Made by a program: the position numbers and the translations under genes | The notes under the pieces: generated by a model | What the model saw: only the letters and a program-made list of their open reading frames with translations | Told to the model about the DNA's origin: nothing | The model's database searches: none | Assembly: GCF_003014575.1 (NCBI RefSeq) | Contig: NZ_PYGF01000002.1 | Span: 291,850 to 355,849 of the forward strand | Reading direction: 5' to 3' | DNA length: 64,000 nt | Origin: Cecembia rubra | GTDB taxonomy: Bacteria; Bacteroidota; Bacteroidia; Cytophagales; Cyclobacteriaceae | In this document: in pieces, positions 7,681 to 17,381 of the stretch | Position numbering within the stretch: position 1 is the stretch's first letter | Layout of the letters: every line of letters starts with the position of its first letter

Positions 7681-10311
7681 TTACCCCAATTTTGATAAGG
7701 CTTCCTCTAAAGTTTTGATTTTTGCTTCAGCATCAGCCTGCTTTTTCTTTTCGTTTTCTACCACAGCTGCTGGAGCTCCTGAAACGAAACGCTCATTGCT
7801 GAGTTTCTTTACTACAGAATTCAGGAATCCTTTGGTATATTCCAGTTCCTTGAGCAGGTTTTCTTTTTCTTTTTCTACATCAATCTGCTCACCCATTGGG
7901 ATAAAGCATTCATCAGCTTTCACCACAAAGCTTGTCGCATTGTCCACTTTCTCCCCAAAGTTTAATTCAGAAAGGTTGGCTAATTTCTTCAATACCGTCT
8001 CGAAACTGCTGTATAATTCAGTCTGTTTGGTATTTACCGTCAGGGCAAAGGCTTCTTTTGGAGAAATTCCCTTGGAAGAACGGATATTTCTTATCTGGGA
8101 AACCACTTCAAAAATTTGTGCCGCCTCGGCAATAGGTTTTGTTTCGAAGGCTTTTGCCTTTGGCCAAGCCGATACGATCAAAGCTTCTGAAGCTGATCTT
8201 TCCTTGATCTGATGCCAAAGTTCCTCGGTCAGGAAAGGCATAAATGGATGAAGAATCTTTAGGATATCTTCAAAGAATACAATGGTCTTCTCATAGGTCG
8301 CCCTATCTATCGGCTGCTGATAGGCAGGTTTGATCATTTCCAGGTACCATGAGCAGAAGTCGTCCCATACCAGTTTGTATGTAGCCATCAGGGCGTCTGA
8401 AATCCTGAATTTTTGGAAGTGTTCCTCGATTTCAGTGAGTGCCTCATTGAATCTGTTTTCAAACCAATGTATGGCAGCTGCATTTTCTGCGCCGGAAACT
8501 GTTTCGTCGATTTCCCATCCTTTTACCAGCCTGAAAGCATTCCAGATTTTATTGGCGAAGTTTCTGCCCTGCTCTACCAATTTCTCATCGAATGGCAGGT
8601 CATTACCGGCGGGTGAGGAGAAGAGCATGCCTGTTCTTACTCCATCAGCGCCGTAATTAGCGATCAGGTCCAGCGGATCAGGGGAATTACCCAAAGACTT
8701 TGACATCTTTCTGCCTAGCTTGTCCCTCACGATACCTGTCAGATATACGTTTTTAAAAGGCTTGTCGCCCATGTATTCATAGCCAGCAATGATCATCCTG
8801 GCCACCCAGAAGAAAAGGATTTCTGGAGCAGTCACCAGATCATTGGTAGGGTAGTAGTATTTAAGGTCTTCATTTGGCTTACCTGAAGTGAAAACTTCAG
8901 AATCAAATACAGAAATTGGCCACAGCCAGGAAGAGAACCATGTATCCAAAACATCTTCATCCTGCTTGAGATCTTCCATGGTGTAAGAGGCATTCAACTT
9001 TTCATTGGCCAGTGCCAAGGCTTCTTCTTTGGTTTTGGCTACCACAAACTCTCCATTTGGAAGGTAAAAGGCAGGAATCTGATGGCCCCACCACAACTGT
9101 CGGGAAATACACCAGTCACGTACATTTTCCATCCAGGCTCTGTACATGTTTTTGAACTTTGGCGGGTGGAGCTGTATGATGTCCTCCATTACCGAACTCA
9201 AGGCCGGCTTGGTGATTTCTTCCATTTTGAGGAACCATTGCAGGGAAAGCTTGGGTTCGATGACTGCATCTGTCCTTTCGGAATGGCCCACATTCGATTT
9301 GTAGTCTTCGATTTTTTCCAATTGACCTACTTCCTCTAGAAGTTTGCCGATTTTTTTTCTGGCAATAAATCTGTCTTCCCCAACCAATATCTGCGCTTTT
9401 TCATTCAAAGTACCGTCATCGTTCAGGATGTCGATGACTTCAAGTTTGTGCTTGATTCCCAGTTCGTAGTCGTTGATATCGTGGGCGGGGGTCACTTTCA
9501 GGCAACCAGTACCAAACTCCATGTCCACATACTCATCCTCAATAATTGGGATGGCCCTGTTGATCAATGGAATGATGGCTTTTTTGCCTTTGAGGTGGGT
9601 AAATCTAGTGTCGTTTGGATTGATACAGATGGCCACGTCTGCCATGATGGTTTCAGGGCGTGTGGTAGCAATGGTCAGGAAATCTTCGGATCCTTCGATT
9701 TTGTAATTGATGTAATAAAGTTTGGACTGGATTTCCTTCATTATTACCTCGTCGTCAGATAGGGCGGTCTTGCCTTGGGGATCCCAGTTAACCATCCTAA
9801 TGCCACGGTAGATTTTGCCTTTGTTGTAAAGATCCACAAAAACGGAAATTACGGCATCGCTAAGATCGGAATCCATAGTGAATTTGGTTCGGTCCCAGTC
9901 ACATGAAGCTCCTAGTTTTTTCAATTGCTCCAGGATTATGCCTCCGTATTTCTCTTTCCATTCCCAGGCATATTTAAGGAAATCTTCTCTGGTAAGAGAT
10001 TTTTTGTCAATTCCTCTTTCTTTGAGCATAGCAACTACCTTTGCTTCAGTTGCAATAGAAGCATGGTCTGTACCTGGTACCCAACAGGCATTTTTGCCTT
10101 CCATTCGGGCCTTTCTGACCAGTACATCCTGAATGGTATTGTTGAGCATATGGCCCATGTGCAGCACCCCGGTTACATTTGGTGGAGGGATGACGATAGT
10201 ATAGGGTTCTTTGCTATGATCAACATGGGAGGAGAAAAATTTTTGCTCCATCCAGTATTGGTACCACTTGGCCTCAGCGGCTTCAGGATTGTATTTGGTA
10301 GCTAATGACAT
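7681..10311 (-). CDS. valS: Valyl-tRNA synthetase
   Basis: Charges tRNA-Val with valine using ATP, in the cytosol. From ATG 10311 the protein has 876 residues, the usual length. A longer frame to a TTG at 10338 is less likely. Class I signatures are both present: HMGH at residues 51-54 inside [15 protein letters not shown], and KMSKS at 535-539. The editing (CP1) domain lies between them ([32 protein letters not shown]). An anticodon-binding domain and a C-terminal coiled coil ([20 protein letters not shown] onward) complete it. A TAATTTTG promoter element lies 32 bp upstream of the ATG and a strong terminator lies downstream, so it is probably monocistronic. Confidence 0.97.
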   Translation of the reverse strand: MSLATKYNPEAAEAKWYQYWMEQKFFSSHVDHSKEPYTIVIPPPNVTGVLHMGHMLNNTIQDVLVRKARMEGKNACWVPGTDHASIATEAKVVAMLKERGIDKKSLTREDFLKYAWEWKEKYGGIILEQLKKLGASCDWDRTKFTMDSDLSDAVISVFVDLYNKGKIYRGIRMVNWDPQGKTALSDDEVIMKEIQSKLYYINYKIEGSEDFLTIATTRPETIMADVAICINPNDTRFTHLKGKKAIIPLINRAIPIIEDEYVDMEFGTGCLKVTPAHDINDYELGIKHKLEVIDILNDDGTLNEKAQILVGEDRFIARKKIGKLLEEVGQLEKIEDYKSNVGHSERTDAVIEPKLSLQWFLKMEEITKPALSSVMEDIIQLHPPKFKNMYRAWMENVRDWCISRQLWWGHQIPAFYLPNGEFVVAKTKEEALALANEKLNASYTMEDLKQDEDVLDTWFSSWLWPISVFDSEVFTSGKPNEDLKYYYPTNDLVTAPEILFFWVARMIIAGYEYMGDKPFKNVYLTGIVRDKLGRKMSKSLGNSPDPLDLIANYGADGVRTGMLFSSPAGNDLPFDEKLVEQGRNFANKIWNAFRLVKGWEIDETVSGAENAAAIHWFENRFNEALTEIEEHFQKFRISDALMATYKLVWDDFCSWYLEMIKPAYQQPIDRATYEKTIVFFEDILKILHPFMPFLTEELWHQIKERSASEALIVSAWPKAKAFETKPIAEAAQIFEVVSQIRNIRSSKGISPKEAFALTVNTKQTELYSSFETVLKKLANLSELNFGEKVDNATSFVVKADECFIPMGEQIDVEKEKENLLKELEYTKGFLNSVVKKLSNERFVSGAPAAVVENEKKKQADAEAKIKTLEEALSKLG

Positions 10312-10342
10312 TTTAAGAAGAGGTTTTTTAAAACTCAAGGCG

Positions 10343-10350
10343 CAAAATTA
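10343..10350 (-). promoter_or_regulatory. Candidate -7 element of valS
   Basis: On the minus strand this reads TAATTTTG, an exact match to the Bacteroidota -7 consensus TAnnTTTG, 32 bp upstream of the preferred valS ATG. No good TTTG is seen at the -33 position, so confidence is moderate. It also supports the start at 10311 over the TTG at 10338. Confidence 0.45.
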
Positions 10351-10556
10351 AGAGAAAAATGCTTTGGAACTATGAGAAAAAAGTAATTGTGTAGGGAAAA
10401 GCAAATTGGGTAAAAGTGAGGTGTGGTTTAGGATTTCTGTAAAAGTACCTTAAATTCTTCTATCATTTGTTTTCTAAACGGTTTAACGTCCCTCAGATTT
10501 TCTGAATCAATACTACTCATCTATGCCTTCCGGTTTTTACTTAAAACCATTAATCC

Positions 10557-10564
10557 TATCTTTG
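10557..10564 (+). promoter_or_regulatory. Candidate -7 element of fahA
   Basis: TATCTTTG matches TAnnTTTG exactly and lies 23 bp before the fahA ATG. Nineteen bases upstream there is a T-run (10534-10538) in place of the -33 TTTG. Confidence 0.5.
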
Positions 10565-10586
10565 CAAATTCATCAAGTTTTTAAGT

Positions 10587-11858
10587 ATGAGTAACCCAAA
10601 TATAACACCCATGGCTTCTTGGGTACCTGTAGCCAAAGATTCCGATTTTACCATTTATAACTTGCCATTTGGAATTTTCCAAAATAAGAGACTTTCACCT
10701 AGGCTGGGAATTGCCATAGGCGATAAAATTGTGGACCTTTCGGTATTGCATGAGGAGGGCTTTTTCTCAGAGCTTTCCCAATTGCCCAATGATATCTTCT
10801 TAAGGGATGCTTTGAATGATTTTATAGCACTAGGTAAACCGGTTACAAGAAAAGTCCGTGAAATTGTTCAGAACTTATTGAAAGAAGAAAATGATCAACT
10901 CAGAGAGCATACTTGTCGTGGCAAGGCCATGGTTAACCGCAATGAAGCTCAGATGCTGATGCCAGTAAAGGTAGGGGATTACACGGATTTTTATAGCAGT
11001 ATGGAACATGCTACCAATGTTGGTGCCATGTTCCGTGATCCAGAAAATGCGCTGCTTCCCAACTGGAAACACCTTCCTGTGGGATATCATGGGAGATCCT
11101 CTTCCATCATACCTTCCGGTGTTCCGATTTACAGGCCAAAAGGACAGTTTAAAGATGCCAACATGGAGAAACCTGAATTTGGTCCTAGCAGGAGATTGGA
11201 TTTTGAGTTGGAGATGGCTTTTATCACAGGTGGGCCGACCAAAATGGGAGACAGCATCAATACAGAGGACGCAGAAGATTACATTTTTGGCATGGTGCTT
11301 TTTAATGACTGGTCAGCAAGAGATATACAGGCATGGGAGTACGTGCCATTAGGGCCATTTTTAGGAAAAAACTTTGCTTCCAGCATTTCTCCTTGGGTAG
11401 TTACCTTAGAGGCCTTGGCTCCATTTAGAGTGGAAGGTCCCAAGCAGGATCCCGAGGTATTGCCCTATTTGCAATGCAAAAATCAGCATGCCTTTGATAT
11501 CCAATTAGAAGTATATATACAGCCAGAAGGCATGAAGGCCAGTAAGGTTTGTGCCTCCAATTTTAAATACATGTATTGGAATATTGCCCAGCAATTGGCC
11601 CACCATACCGTGAATGGATGCAATATCAATGTAGGGGATATGATGGCTTCCGGAACAATTTCAGGACCCACTGAAGACAGTTATGGTTCTATGCTTGAAC
11701 TGGCATGGAAAGGCACCAAACCTGTACAACTTGAAGAAGGAGGGGAAAGGAAGTTTATAGAAGATGGGGATACTGTAATCATGAAAGGTTATGCTGAAAG
11801 CAATGGCATAAGAGTAGGATTCGGTGAAGTTTCCAGTAAGGTACTTCCTTCCAAATGA
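10587..11858 (+). CDS. fahA: Fumarylacetoacetase
   Basis: Hydrolyses 4-fumarylacetoacetate to fumarate and acetoacetate, the last step of tyrosine/homogentisate breakdown. 423 residues, as expected for the full-length enzyme with an N-terminal SH3-like domain. Metal and active-site regions are recognisable: DYTDFYSSMEHATNVG, YHGRSSS, RRLDFELEMAF (two metal-binding Glu), LFNDWSARDIQAWEYVPLGPF, and SGTISGP near the C-terminus. It stands alone, with its own promoter and terminator. A phenylalanine hydroxylase at 50229 supplies another step of the same catabolic route; the intermediate steps are not in this window. Confidence 0.96.
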   Translation: MSNPNITPMASWVPVAKDSDFTIYNLPFGIFQNKRLSPRLGIAIGDKIVDLSVLHEEGFFSELSQLPNDIFLRDALNDFIALGKPVTRKVREIVQNLLKEENDQLREHTCRGKAMVNRNEAQMLMPVKVGDYTDFYSSMEHATNVGAMFRDPENALLPNWKHLPVGYHGRSSSIIPSGVPIYRPKGQFKDANMEKPEFGPSRRLDFELEMAFITGGPTKMGDSINTEDAEDYIFGMVLFNDWSARDIQAWEYVPLGPFLGKNFASSISPWVVTLEALAPFRVEGPKQDPEVLPYLQCKNQHAFDIQLEVYIQPEGMKASKVCASNFKYMYWNIAQQLAHHTVNGCNINVGDMMASGTISGPTEDSYGSMLELAWKGTKPVQLEEGGERKFIEDGDTVIMKGYAESNGIRVGFGEVSSKVLPSK

Positions 11859-11880
11859 TCAAACATTAACCATTTTACGG

Positions 11881-11913
11881 ACCTCTGTAAGCTTTACCTT
11901 ACAGAGGTTTTTT
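11881..11913 (+). terminator. Terminator of fahA
   Basis: A perfect 11-bp stem, ACCTCTGTAAG with CTTACAGAGGT (11881-11891 and 11898-11908), a 6-nt loop and a T-run to 11913. It lies 23 bp after the fahA stop. Confidence 0.92.
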
Positions 11914-12067
11914 GTTTTCAAAAATGATGGACTTGGGGTTTTGAATTTTATTCCTCATTTCCTTTTCAATTAAACTGGCCCAAAAGCAGTTCTTAAAAAA
12001 TTAATATGAATTATTTAGGTGATAAATTTGAAAATGTTAATTTAGGCTTCAAATTAATCAATATTTT

Positions 12068-12607
12068 ATGAGAAAGCTTCTTTTAATAATTTGTTTTGCG
12101 TTATTGGTACAATTTTCATTGTTCGCTCAAGTTCCTGGTTCCCAGTCTGTCTACGTAGAATTGGGCGGTGCAGGATTGGCATATTCTTTCAATTATGACT
12201 TTAGATTTGATAAGAATAATATCAATTCATGGGGAATGCGGATGGGTGCTGGTGGATGGGCAAGAAATGATAGTTGGCGAACGGAGGGATTACTTACAAT
12301 GCCTTTACAGGTCAATAAGTTATTTGGGAAGCAAAAACATTTTTTTGAATTGGGTGGAGGAACAACATTTATTTATTACCGGGATAGGGTAAATGATTGG
12401 AATAATGGAGAACCTAGGACTTGGAAAGATTTTGATTTTATTCTGAACTCCGGAGAAACACCTGCTTTTATGGGTACTTTGAATTTTGGGTACAGAAGAA
12501 TACCCGTGGATGGAGGATTTACTTTCAAGGCTAATCTCAATCCCATATTTAACCACAATGGTTTCTGGCCACTTTGGGTAGGAGTTGGTTTTGGATATGC
12601 ATTCTAA
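12068..12607 (+). CDS. Hypothetical secreted beta-barrel-like protein
   Basis: 179 residues with a clear signal peptide (MRKLLLIICFALLVQFSLFAQ). The mature part is rich in Gly and aromatic residues in alternating strands (YVELGGAGLAYSFNYDFRF, GMRMGAGGW, FFELGGGTTFIYY, GTLNFGYRRIP) and ends in GVGFGYAF, a terminal aromatic typical of outer-membrane barrels. I do not recognise a named family; a small outer-membrane protein is the best inference. An exact TAAATTTG element at 12023-12030 could be its promoter. It converges on the amine oxidase gene. Confidence 0.75.
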   Translation: MRKLLLIICFALLVQFSLFAQVPGSQSVYVELGGAGLAYSFNYDFRFDKNNINSWGMRMGAGGWARNDSWRTEGLLTMPLQVNKLFGKQKHFFELGGGTTFIYYRDRVNDWNNGEPRTWKDFDFILNSGETPAFMGTLNFGYRRIPVDGGFTFKANLNPIFNHNGFWPLWVGVGFGYAF

Positions 12608-12692
12608 ATACGCGCTTTCAACCTAATAGAGTTTAATTTGGGAATGCATATTTCTCAATTTTAGATTGATATAGGTTTTTTGATTCAGTAAT

Positions 12693-12757
12693 TGTCCTCT
12701 CGGGTATATCATGGCATTTTTCCCTTCGCGGAAAAGCCAAATCTTCCTGAGAGGACA
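12693..12757. other. Two-tier stem-loop between convergent genes
   Basis: The outer stem pairs TGTCCTCTCGGG (12693-12704) with CCTGAGAGGACA (12746-12757), 12 bp with one wobble. After a small internal loop, TGGC (12712-12715) pairs with GCCA (12736-12739), and TTTTCC (12718-12723) with GGAAAA (12730-12735). Neither strand has the T-run expected of an intrinsic terminator. It may be a rho-type 3' stabilising structure, a small RNA, or a relic of a palindromic repeat element. Confidence 0.55.
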
Positions 12758-12817
12758 TAATTTTCAGGTTACTTGCAATAGAATTAATAGCTGATCAATT
12801 ACGATTGATTTAAAGGT

Positions 12818-14167
12818 TTAATTTTTGATCCCATCAATTATTTCTTGTGCTGCCTTTTCACCAGAACGCACTGCTCCTTCTATGTAGCCAAACCATACTT
12901 TAGAGGCTTCCGTACCGGCCCAATAGATCTGTCCTTCTGTTTGGGCATAGGAATCCTGAAAACCTGTCCAGGTTCCAGTGGGATAAATTCCTGCATAACA
13001 ACCCCTGCTCCAAGCCTCATCGGTCATCGTGAAATCTTCATAGAGCAGAGGGTTTTGAGCTGCGGTTCCGAAATATTCCACGAGTTTTTCCAACATGATT
13101 GCTTTTCTATCTTCTTTGGTTTTGGTGAAATAATTTCTTGCCCTTTGACCGATGGTAAAGCCCAAAATGATTCCATAATCCGAGTTTCTTGGAGAAGTAT
13201 CAAACATGGATTGGAAAGGAGAGTGCTGGTCTGCAAATGCCTGTCCGCTAAAGCCTGAATCCCGCCAAAAAGGTTTATCATACACCATGAAACATTTACC
13301 GACCTGTCCCATGGCTATTCGGTCCATGACTTGTCTCTTTTCTGATGATAGCATTGGCTGAAATTCAATTTTTGCTGCCAAAGGTGGAGGGATGGCCATA
13401 ATGATCCTTCTGGTAGCATAAGAGAAATCTTTTCCGCTGACCTGGTAAGTTTCATTTTCTTGGGTGATTTTTTCCACTGCATGGTTGAAATAAATCCTTT
13501 CTTTGAAAGGGGCGGCCATTTTTTCGATAATGGTTTGCATGCCTCCTACAATCCGGTGCAACTGTGCTCCGTTTTTGATGTTGATCAGGGTATTGAGGTC
13601 CCTTCCTGATTTGATGTAAAAAAGGGCATGTAGCAAGGATACCTCGTTTAGTTCCGCAGCAAAAACAGTTTCAAGAGCCAGATCCACTACTTTTTTACAA
13701 GTTGAGGTTTTACAGTTAGTGGCCACAAAGGCACCAAGGGAAATGCTATCAAATTCCATTGCCTTTGGGTGGCTCCATGGGTTGTTCAATGAAATGCTTT
13801 TGGCCAATTTTTCCAGTTTTTTGAGCACATAATCCAGGTTGATCAAAGAAACGATATCCATTTTAGGGATCAATCCTTTGAATTTTTTGACCTTTTGGTT
13901 CAGATCCAATAGGTTAAAGCCCTGATTGTAGGTTTCATAATATCCAATCCCAAATTCTTCACAAAGCGCATACATTCTGTCTTGGCTCGGGCCTATCCAC
14001 TGACCTCCAAAATCAAGGTATAGATTCTCCTTGATTTGCGTAGTGAAAACCCTTCCGCCAAGTCTTTCCCTGGCTTCCAGAACAATAAATGGGATTTTGG
14101 CTTCATATAGTTTTTTTGCAGCGGCAATTCCCGAAAAGCCGGCACCGATGATAATCACTTCCTTCAT
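12818..14167 (-). CDS. Flavin-containing amine oxidase
   Basis: A 449-residue FAD-dependent oxidase of the monoamine oxidase family. The dinucleotide-binding motif is at the N-terminus (IIIGAGFSGIAAAKKLYEA). The RLGGRVFT motif and GGQWIGPSQ follow. The C-terminal FAD motif is IYWAGTEASKVWFGYIEGAVRSGEKAA. There is no signal peptide, so it is predicted cytosolic. Such enzymes oxidise primary or polyamine groups with release of H2O2; the substrate is unknown. It begins 6 bp after the GH95 gene on the same strand, so the two are probably co-transcribed, although no biochemical link is known. Confidence 0.9.
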   Translation of the reverse strand: MKEVIIIGAGFSGIAAAKKLYEAKIPFIVLEARERLGGRVFTTQIKENLYLDFGGQWIGPSQDRMYALCEEFGIGYYETYNQGFNLLDLNQKVKKFKGLIPKMDIVSLINLDYVLKKLEKLAKSISLNNPWSHPKAMEFDSISLGAFVATNCKTSTCKKVVDLALETVFAAELNEVSLLHALFYIKSGRDLNTLINIKNGAQLHRIVGGMQTIIEKMAAPFKERIYFNHAVEKITQENETYQVSGKDFSYATRRIIMAIPPPLAAKIEFQPMLSSEKRQVMDRIAMGQVGKCFMVYDKPFWRDSGFSGQAFADQHSPFQSMFDTSPRNSDYGIILGFTIGQRARNYFTKTKEDRKAIMLEKLVEYFGTAAQNPLLYEDFTMTDEAWSRGCYAGIYPTGTWTGFQDSYAQTEGQIYWAGTEASKVWFGYIEGAVRSGEKAAQEIIDGIKN

Positions 14168-14173
14168 AGCATG

Positions 14174-16510
14174 CTATTGGATCTCAAATTCGAACTTCTC
14201 CCCTTTACCTAGTTCAACTTCCATTAGGGTATCCTTGTATTTAACTTTGGCTGTTCCTCCCAAAGCTGAAAAAATACTTGCACTAATCAGTTTCCCATCG
14301 GCCCAATAGAGCTCAAGGGTATAATTTCCCCTAGCTTTCAGGCCTGTAATACTACCGCTTTTCCATTCTTTGGGGATGGCAGGTAAGATGTGGATAATCC
14401 CATCATGGCTTTGAAGCAACATTTCGGCAACTCCTGCCGTGTATCCAAAATTCCCATCAATCTGAAACGGTGGATGTGCATCAAAAAGGTTAGGATACAG
14501 GGATATTTCGATCAGTTTTTTGACATGCTCATGTGCCATTTCTCCATCCTGCAGTCTTGCGGCGAAATTGATCAGCCAAGCCCTTGACCAACCTGTTCCC
14601 GCTCCTCCATGGGCCAGTCGATAATCCAAGGTATTCTTTACCGCGTCAAAAAGTTCAGGGGTTTTACTTTTCGTGATTGCACTGCCGGGGTGAAAGGCGT
14701 ATAAATGGGACATATGTCGGTGGCCTTTTTCAGGTTCTTCATATTCCTGGTCCCATTCCAGCAATCTGCCATCTTTTCCTATTCGAAGTCCCGATCTAAG
14801 GTTTTTCCTTTTTTCCTTTACTTCAGCCAGAAGAGGAGGATTTTTGTCCAGTATTTCACAGGCTTTTATATAATTGTCAAAGACTTCCGCTATTATCTGT
14901 TGGTCCATGGCGGCTCCCATGGTGGAAGCTACAGATTCCCCTTTGGTATTTATAAAACTGTTTTCCGGTGAGGTGGAAGGGGAAGATACCCACTTGCCAT
15001 CTTCCGGATATGGAACTAACCAATCCAGGTAAAAAGCAGCAACTTCCTCCATGGCAGGCAAGAATCTTTTTTCAAGGAACCCATTGTCCTTTGTAAAGAG
15101 GTACCTTTCCCAGAAATGCTGCATCATCCATCCTCCTGCCCCCAGCCAGGAACCCCAATAGGCTTGGGCGGCTTGGAGAAAGGTCATATGCCAAATGTCT
15201 GATCCATGGGCCAATGCTGCTCCACGCATACCATAAGTGCCCTGAGCGGTCTTTTTCCCACTTAAAATCAGTTGGTCCATATAATCGAATAACGGCTCAT
15301 GAACTTCTGATAAATTGCTGACCTCCGCAGGCCAATAATTCATCTGAAGGTTGATGTTCAGGTGGTAATCTGCATTCCAAGGGGCTTCTATATGTCTGTT
15401 CCAAAGTCCCTGTAAATTGGCAGGTAGTGTACCTGGTCTGGAAGATGAAATCAATAAATACCTTCCAAAATCAAAAAGTAGGCTTTCTAAATATAAGTCT
15501 GTCTTACCTTCTTTTACCGCCTGGATTCGTGCATCTGTTGGAATGTCCAATGGGTTTGGATCTTCCAAAGCAAATTTTACTCTATGGAAAAGAGATTGAT
15601 AATCTTTGATATGTCTTTGCTCTAGTTCTTCAAAAGTTTGGTGTTTGATATTCTGAAGTTGTTCTTGGGTTTTTCTATGGAAATCGTGGTGGTAGTAGGA
15701 AGTGTTTGTGAGCAATTTGATGGTTATTACTTCTACTCCTTCAACTTCAATATGATCCCCTTTTTGAAATGTTTTGCCACTCACGTTTTCTATGAAGGCG
15801 ATGGTTTGGAATTTGACCCCATGAAGGATTGGATAGGGTTTGGAATCAATTTGCCCTCTTCTCTGTGTGATTTCTCCATCCATTTGTAAAGTTTGGTTGG
15901 AGGTTGTCTGCACAGTAACAGTGGGGTATCCATCATCCTCTGGCCTGCTCAGTCTAATTTTTCCATTGATTCCCTTTGGGTGTTTGGACTCCAATCGAAT
16001 CACTATCGCCTGATCTGTTGCTGAAGAGAATACTTTCTGAAAAAAATCATATCCATCCACCTTATAACTAACTTTCACCAAAGCCCGGTCCAGATCCAGT
16101 TCACGCTTGTAATTACTTACTTGCTCATGTCCCAGGTCCAGCCAAAGGTCCCCCAAAGTCTGATGGGAGCGGGTGATGCTTTTTCTTGAAAATTTGGCTA
16201 CCAATAAAGAATCTGCCTTTTTATTTTCTCCTTGCAAGATTAGCTGCCGGATGAACTCCAGGTCCTCCGGTTTTCCTTCTGCCAGTCCCCAGTCATCAGG
16301 TCCACCCGGCCAGAGGGAATCTTCGTTGAGCTGGATCCGCTCTTTTGATGTTTGCCCAAAGACCATGGCTCCTAATCTGCCATTGCCTATAGGAAGGGCT
16401 TCTTCCCAAATACTAGCAGGCTTTTCGTACCAAAGTAAGGTTTGAGCTTGGGATTTTTGTGCACCAAAAGTGCACAAAAGACAATACAATAAAAAAAGCG
16501 TTGACTTCAT
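14174..16510 (-). CDS. GH95 alpha-L-fucosidase, secreted
   Basis: 778 residues with a signal peptide (MKSTLFLLYCLLCTFGAQKSQAQ). The N-terminal GH95 signature is plain: WEEALPIGNGRLGAMVFG and ERIQLNEDSLWPGGP. Catalytic residues of the characterised Bifidobacterium 1,2-alpha-fucosidase are matched in position: Asn385 and Asn387 (HLNINLQMNYWPAE), Glu516 (SPENSF, general acid) and Asp685 (IDGNFG). The enzyme should release alpha-linked L-fucose (or L-galactose) from glycans in the periplasm. No SusC/SusD pair is next to it, so it is not in a typical polysaccharide utilisation locus. It is followed by an amine oxidase gene. Confidence 0.93.
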   Translation of the reverse strand: MKSTLFLLYCLLCTFGAQKSQAQTLLWYEKPASIWEEALPIGNGRLGAMVFGQTSKERIQLNEDSLWPGGPDDWGLAEGKPEDLEFIRQLILQGENKKADSLLVAKFSRKSITRSHQTLGDLWLDLGHEQVSNYKRELDLDRALVKVSYKVDGYDFFQKVFSSATDQAIVIRLESKHPKGINGKIRLSRPEDDGYPTVTVQTTSNQTLQMDGEITQRRGQIDSKPYPILHGVKFQTIAFIENVSGKTFQKGDHIEVEGVEVITIKLLTNTSYYHHDFHRKTQEQLQNIKHQTFEELEQRHIKDYQSLFHRVKFALEDPNPLDIPTDARIQAVKEGKTDLYLESLLFDFGRYLLISSSRPGTLPANLQGLWNRHIEAPWNADYHLNINLQMNYWPAEVSNLSEVHEPLFDYMDQLILSGKKTAQGTYGMRGAALAHGSDIWHMTFLQAAQAYWGSWLGAGGWMMQHFWERYLFTKDNGFLEKRFLPAMEEVAAFYLDWLVPYPEDGKWVSSPSTSPENSFINTKGESVASTMGAAMDQQIIAEVFDNYIKACEILDKNPPLLAEVKEKRKNLRSGLRIGKDGRLLEWDQEYEEPEKGHRHMSHLYAFHPGSAITKSKTPELFDAVKNTLDYRLAHGGAGTGWSRAWLINFAARLQDGEMAHEHVKKLIEISLYPNLFDAHPPFQIDGNFGYTAGVAEMLLQSHDGIIHILPAIPKEWKSGSITGLKARGNYTLELYWADGKLISASIFSALGGTAKVKYKDTLMEVELGKGEKFEFEIQ

Positions 16511-16614
16511 AGGTCGGGAATTAGGCAGTGGGTATTTCGCTAATTTACCGATTAAAAAGCAACACTTTTCTTATTGTATGTAAAATAATGGGATTAAAAT
16601 CTGCTCTTTTTGAC

Positions 16615-17280
16615 TTAAAAATGAAAAGCAAACCGGATGGCACGAAGAGGCAACATGTCAACGAACAAACTACTTCTTCTGATGTTTTCAGAAAAATTTG
16701 GATTTTCAGTTTTATTAGAGGATTTGCTGTTGTTAAATCCTGCATTTAATCCTGATTCTGCCGAAATTGAAAAATGTCTGGATAGATGATATTTCATACC
16801 TACAAATCCAATGGCACTGATACTGTAAGTGGTGTTGGTAGTGCTGAAACTGGTTTCAGGAAGGTTAATGAAATTTCCCCCTGTTGAACTTCTTCCATAT
16901 CCAAGGTTGAGGTCCATTCCATAATAAGCCAATATTCTGTTTTGTATGTTTTTTTGCCATTCTTTTCCTATTAAAAAGTTGACTTGATGACTATTTAGGT
17001 CAACTGTACTTTGTGGATTTTCCTCATTTTTTTGAGAGGTGAAGGTCCCGGAAAAGTTTGCCCCGAGCCTAAATGCTGCATTTTTTCCTTTTTTGCTCAC
17101 ATAATTGTTTCGGTATAACAAGCTGCTGGGGAAATTCCCTAACAGTACTGGTGAGATGTCTATTGAAAACTCATGTTTATCTTCGGAATAATCAAAAATG
17201 GTGGTTTTTTGCATTTCCTGGGAAAAGGAAGTGGAGCTAATTACCAAAATCAAAAAGGAAATAATAAAGGTTTTTCTCAT
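16615..17280 (-). CDS. Hypothetical secreted protein, probable outer-membrane barrel
   Basis: 221 residues. The signal peptide is MRKTFIISFLILVISSTSFSQ. The mature sequence alternates polar and aromatic strands (EFSIDISPVLLGNF, AAFRLGANFSGTF, ILAYYGMDLNLGYG, YSISAIGFVGMKYHLS, FSISAESGLNAGF) and ends with AIRFAFHF, a terminal Phe. This is the usual look of small outer-membrane barrels in Bacteroidota. No specific family is recognised. It is a single gene between the TlpA-like thioredoxin and the GH95 gene, all on the minus strand. Confidence 0.75.
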   Translation of the reverse strand: MRKTFIISFLILVISSTSFSQEMQKTTIFDYSEDKHEFSIDISPVLLGNFPSSLLYRNNYVSKKGKNAAFRLGANFSGTFTSQKNEENPQSTVDLNSHQVNFLIGKEWQKNIQNRILAYYGMDLNLGYGRSSTGGNFINLPETSFSTTNTTYSISAIGFVGMKYHLSRHFSISAESGLNAGFNNSKSSNKTENPNFSENIRRSSLFVDMLPLRAIRFAFHF

Positions 17281-17381
17281 AAAATATTAGTTTATAAAGG
17301 AACATAATCATCATAACGGCAAAAAAAGTAAATAGTTAAAAAAAGGGAAAATTATTTTTAAATTCTTAGGAGAAATGTTGG

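Noticed and set aside
7715-8212. 165-codon frame opposite valS
   Set aside because: Ser/Phe-rich shadow of the valS C-terminal coiled coil on the other strand.
12693-12757. Stem-loop as an integron attC site
   Set aside because: It lacks the RYYYAAC/GTTRRRY core ends and there is no integrase or cassette structure.
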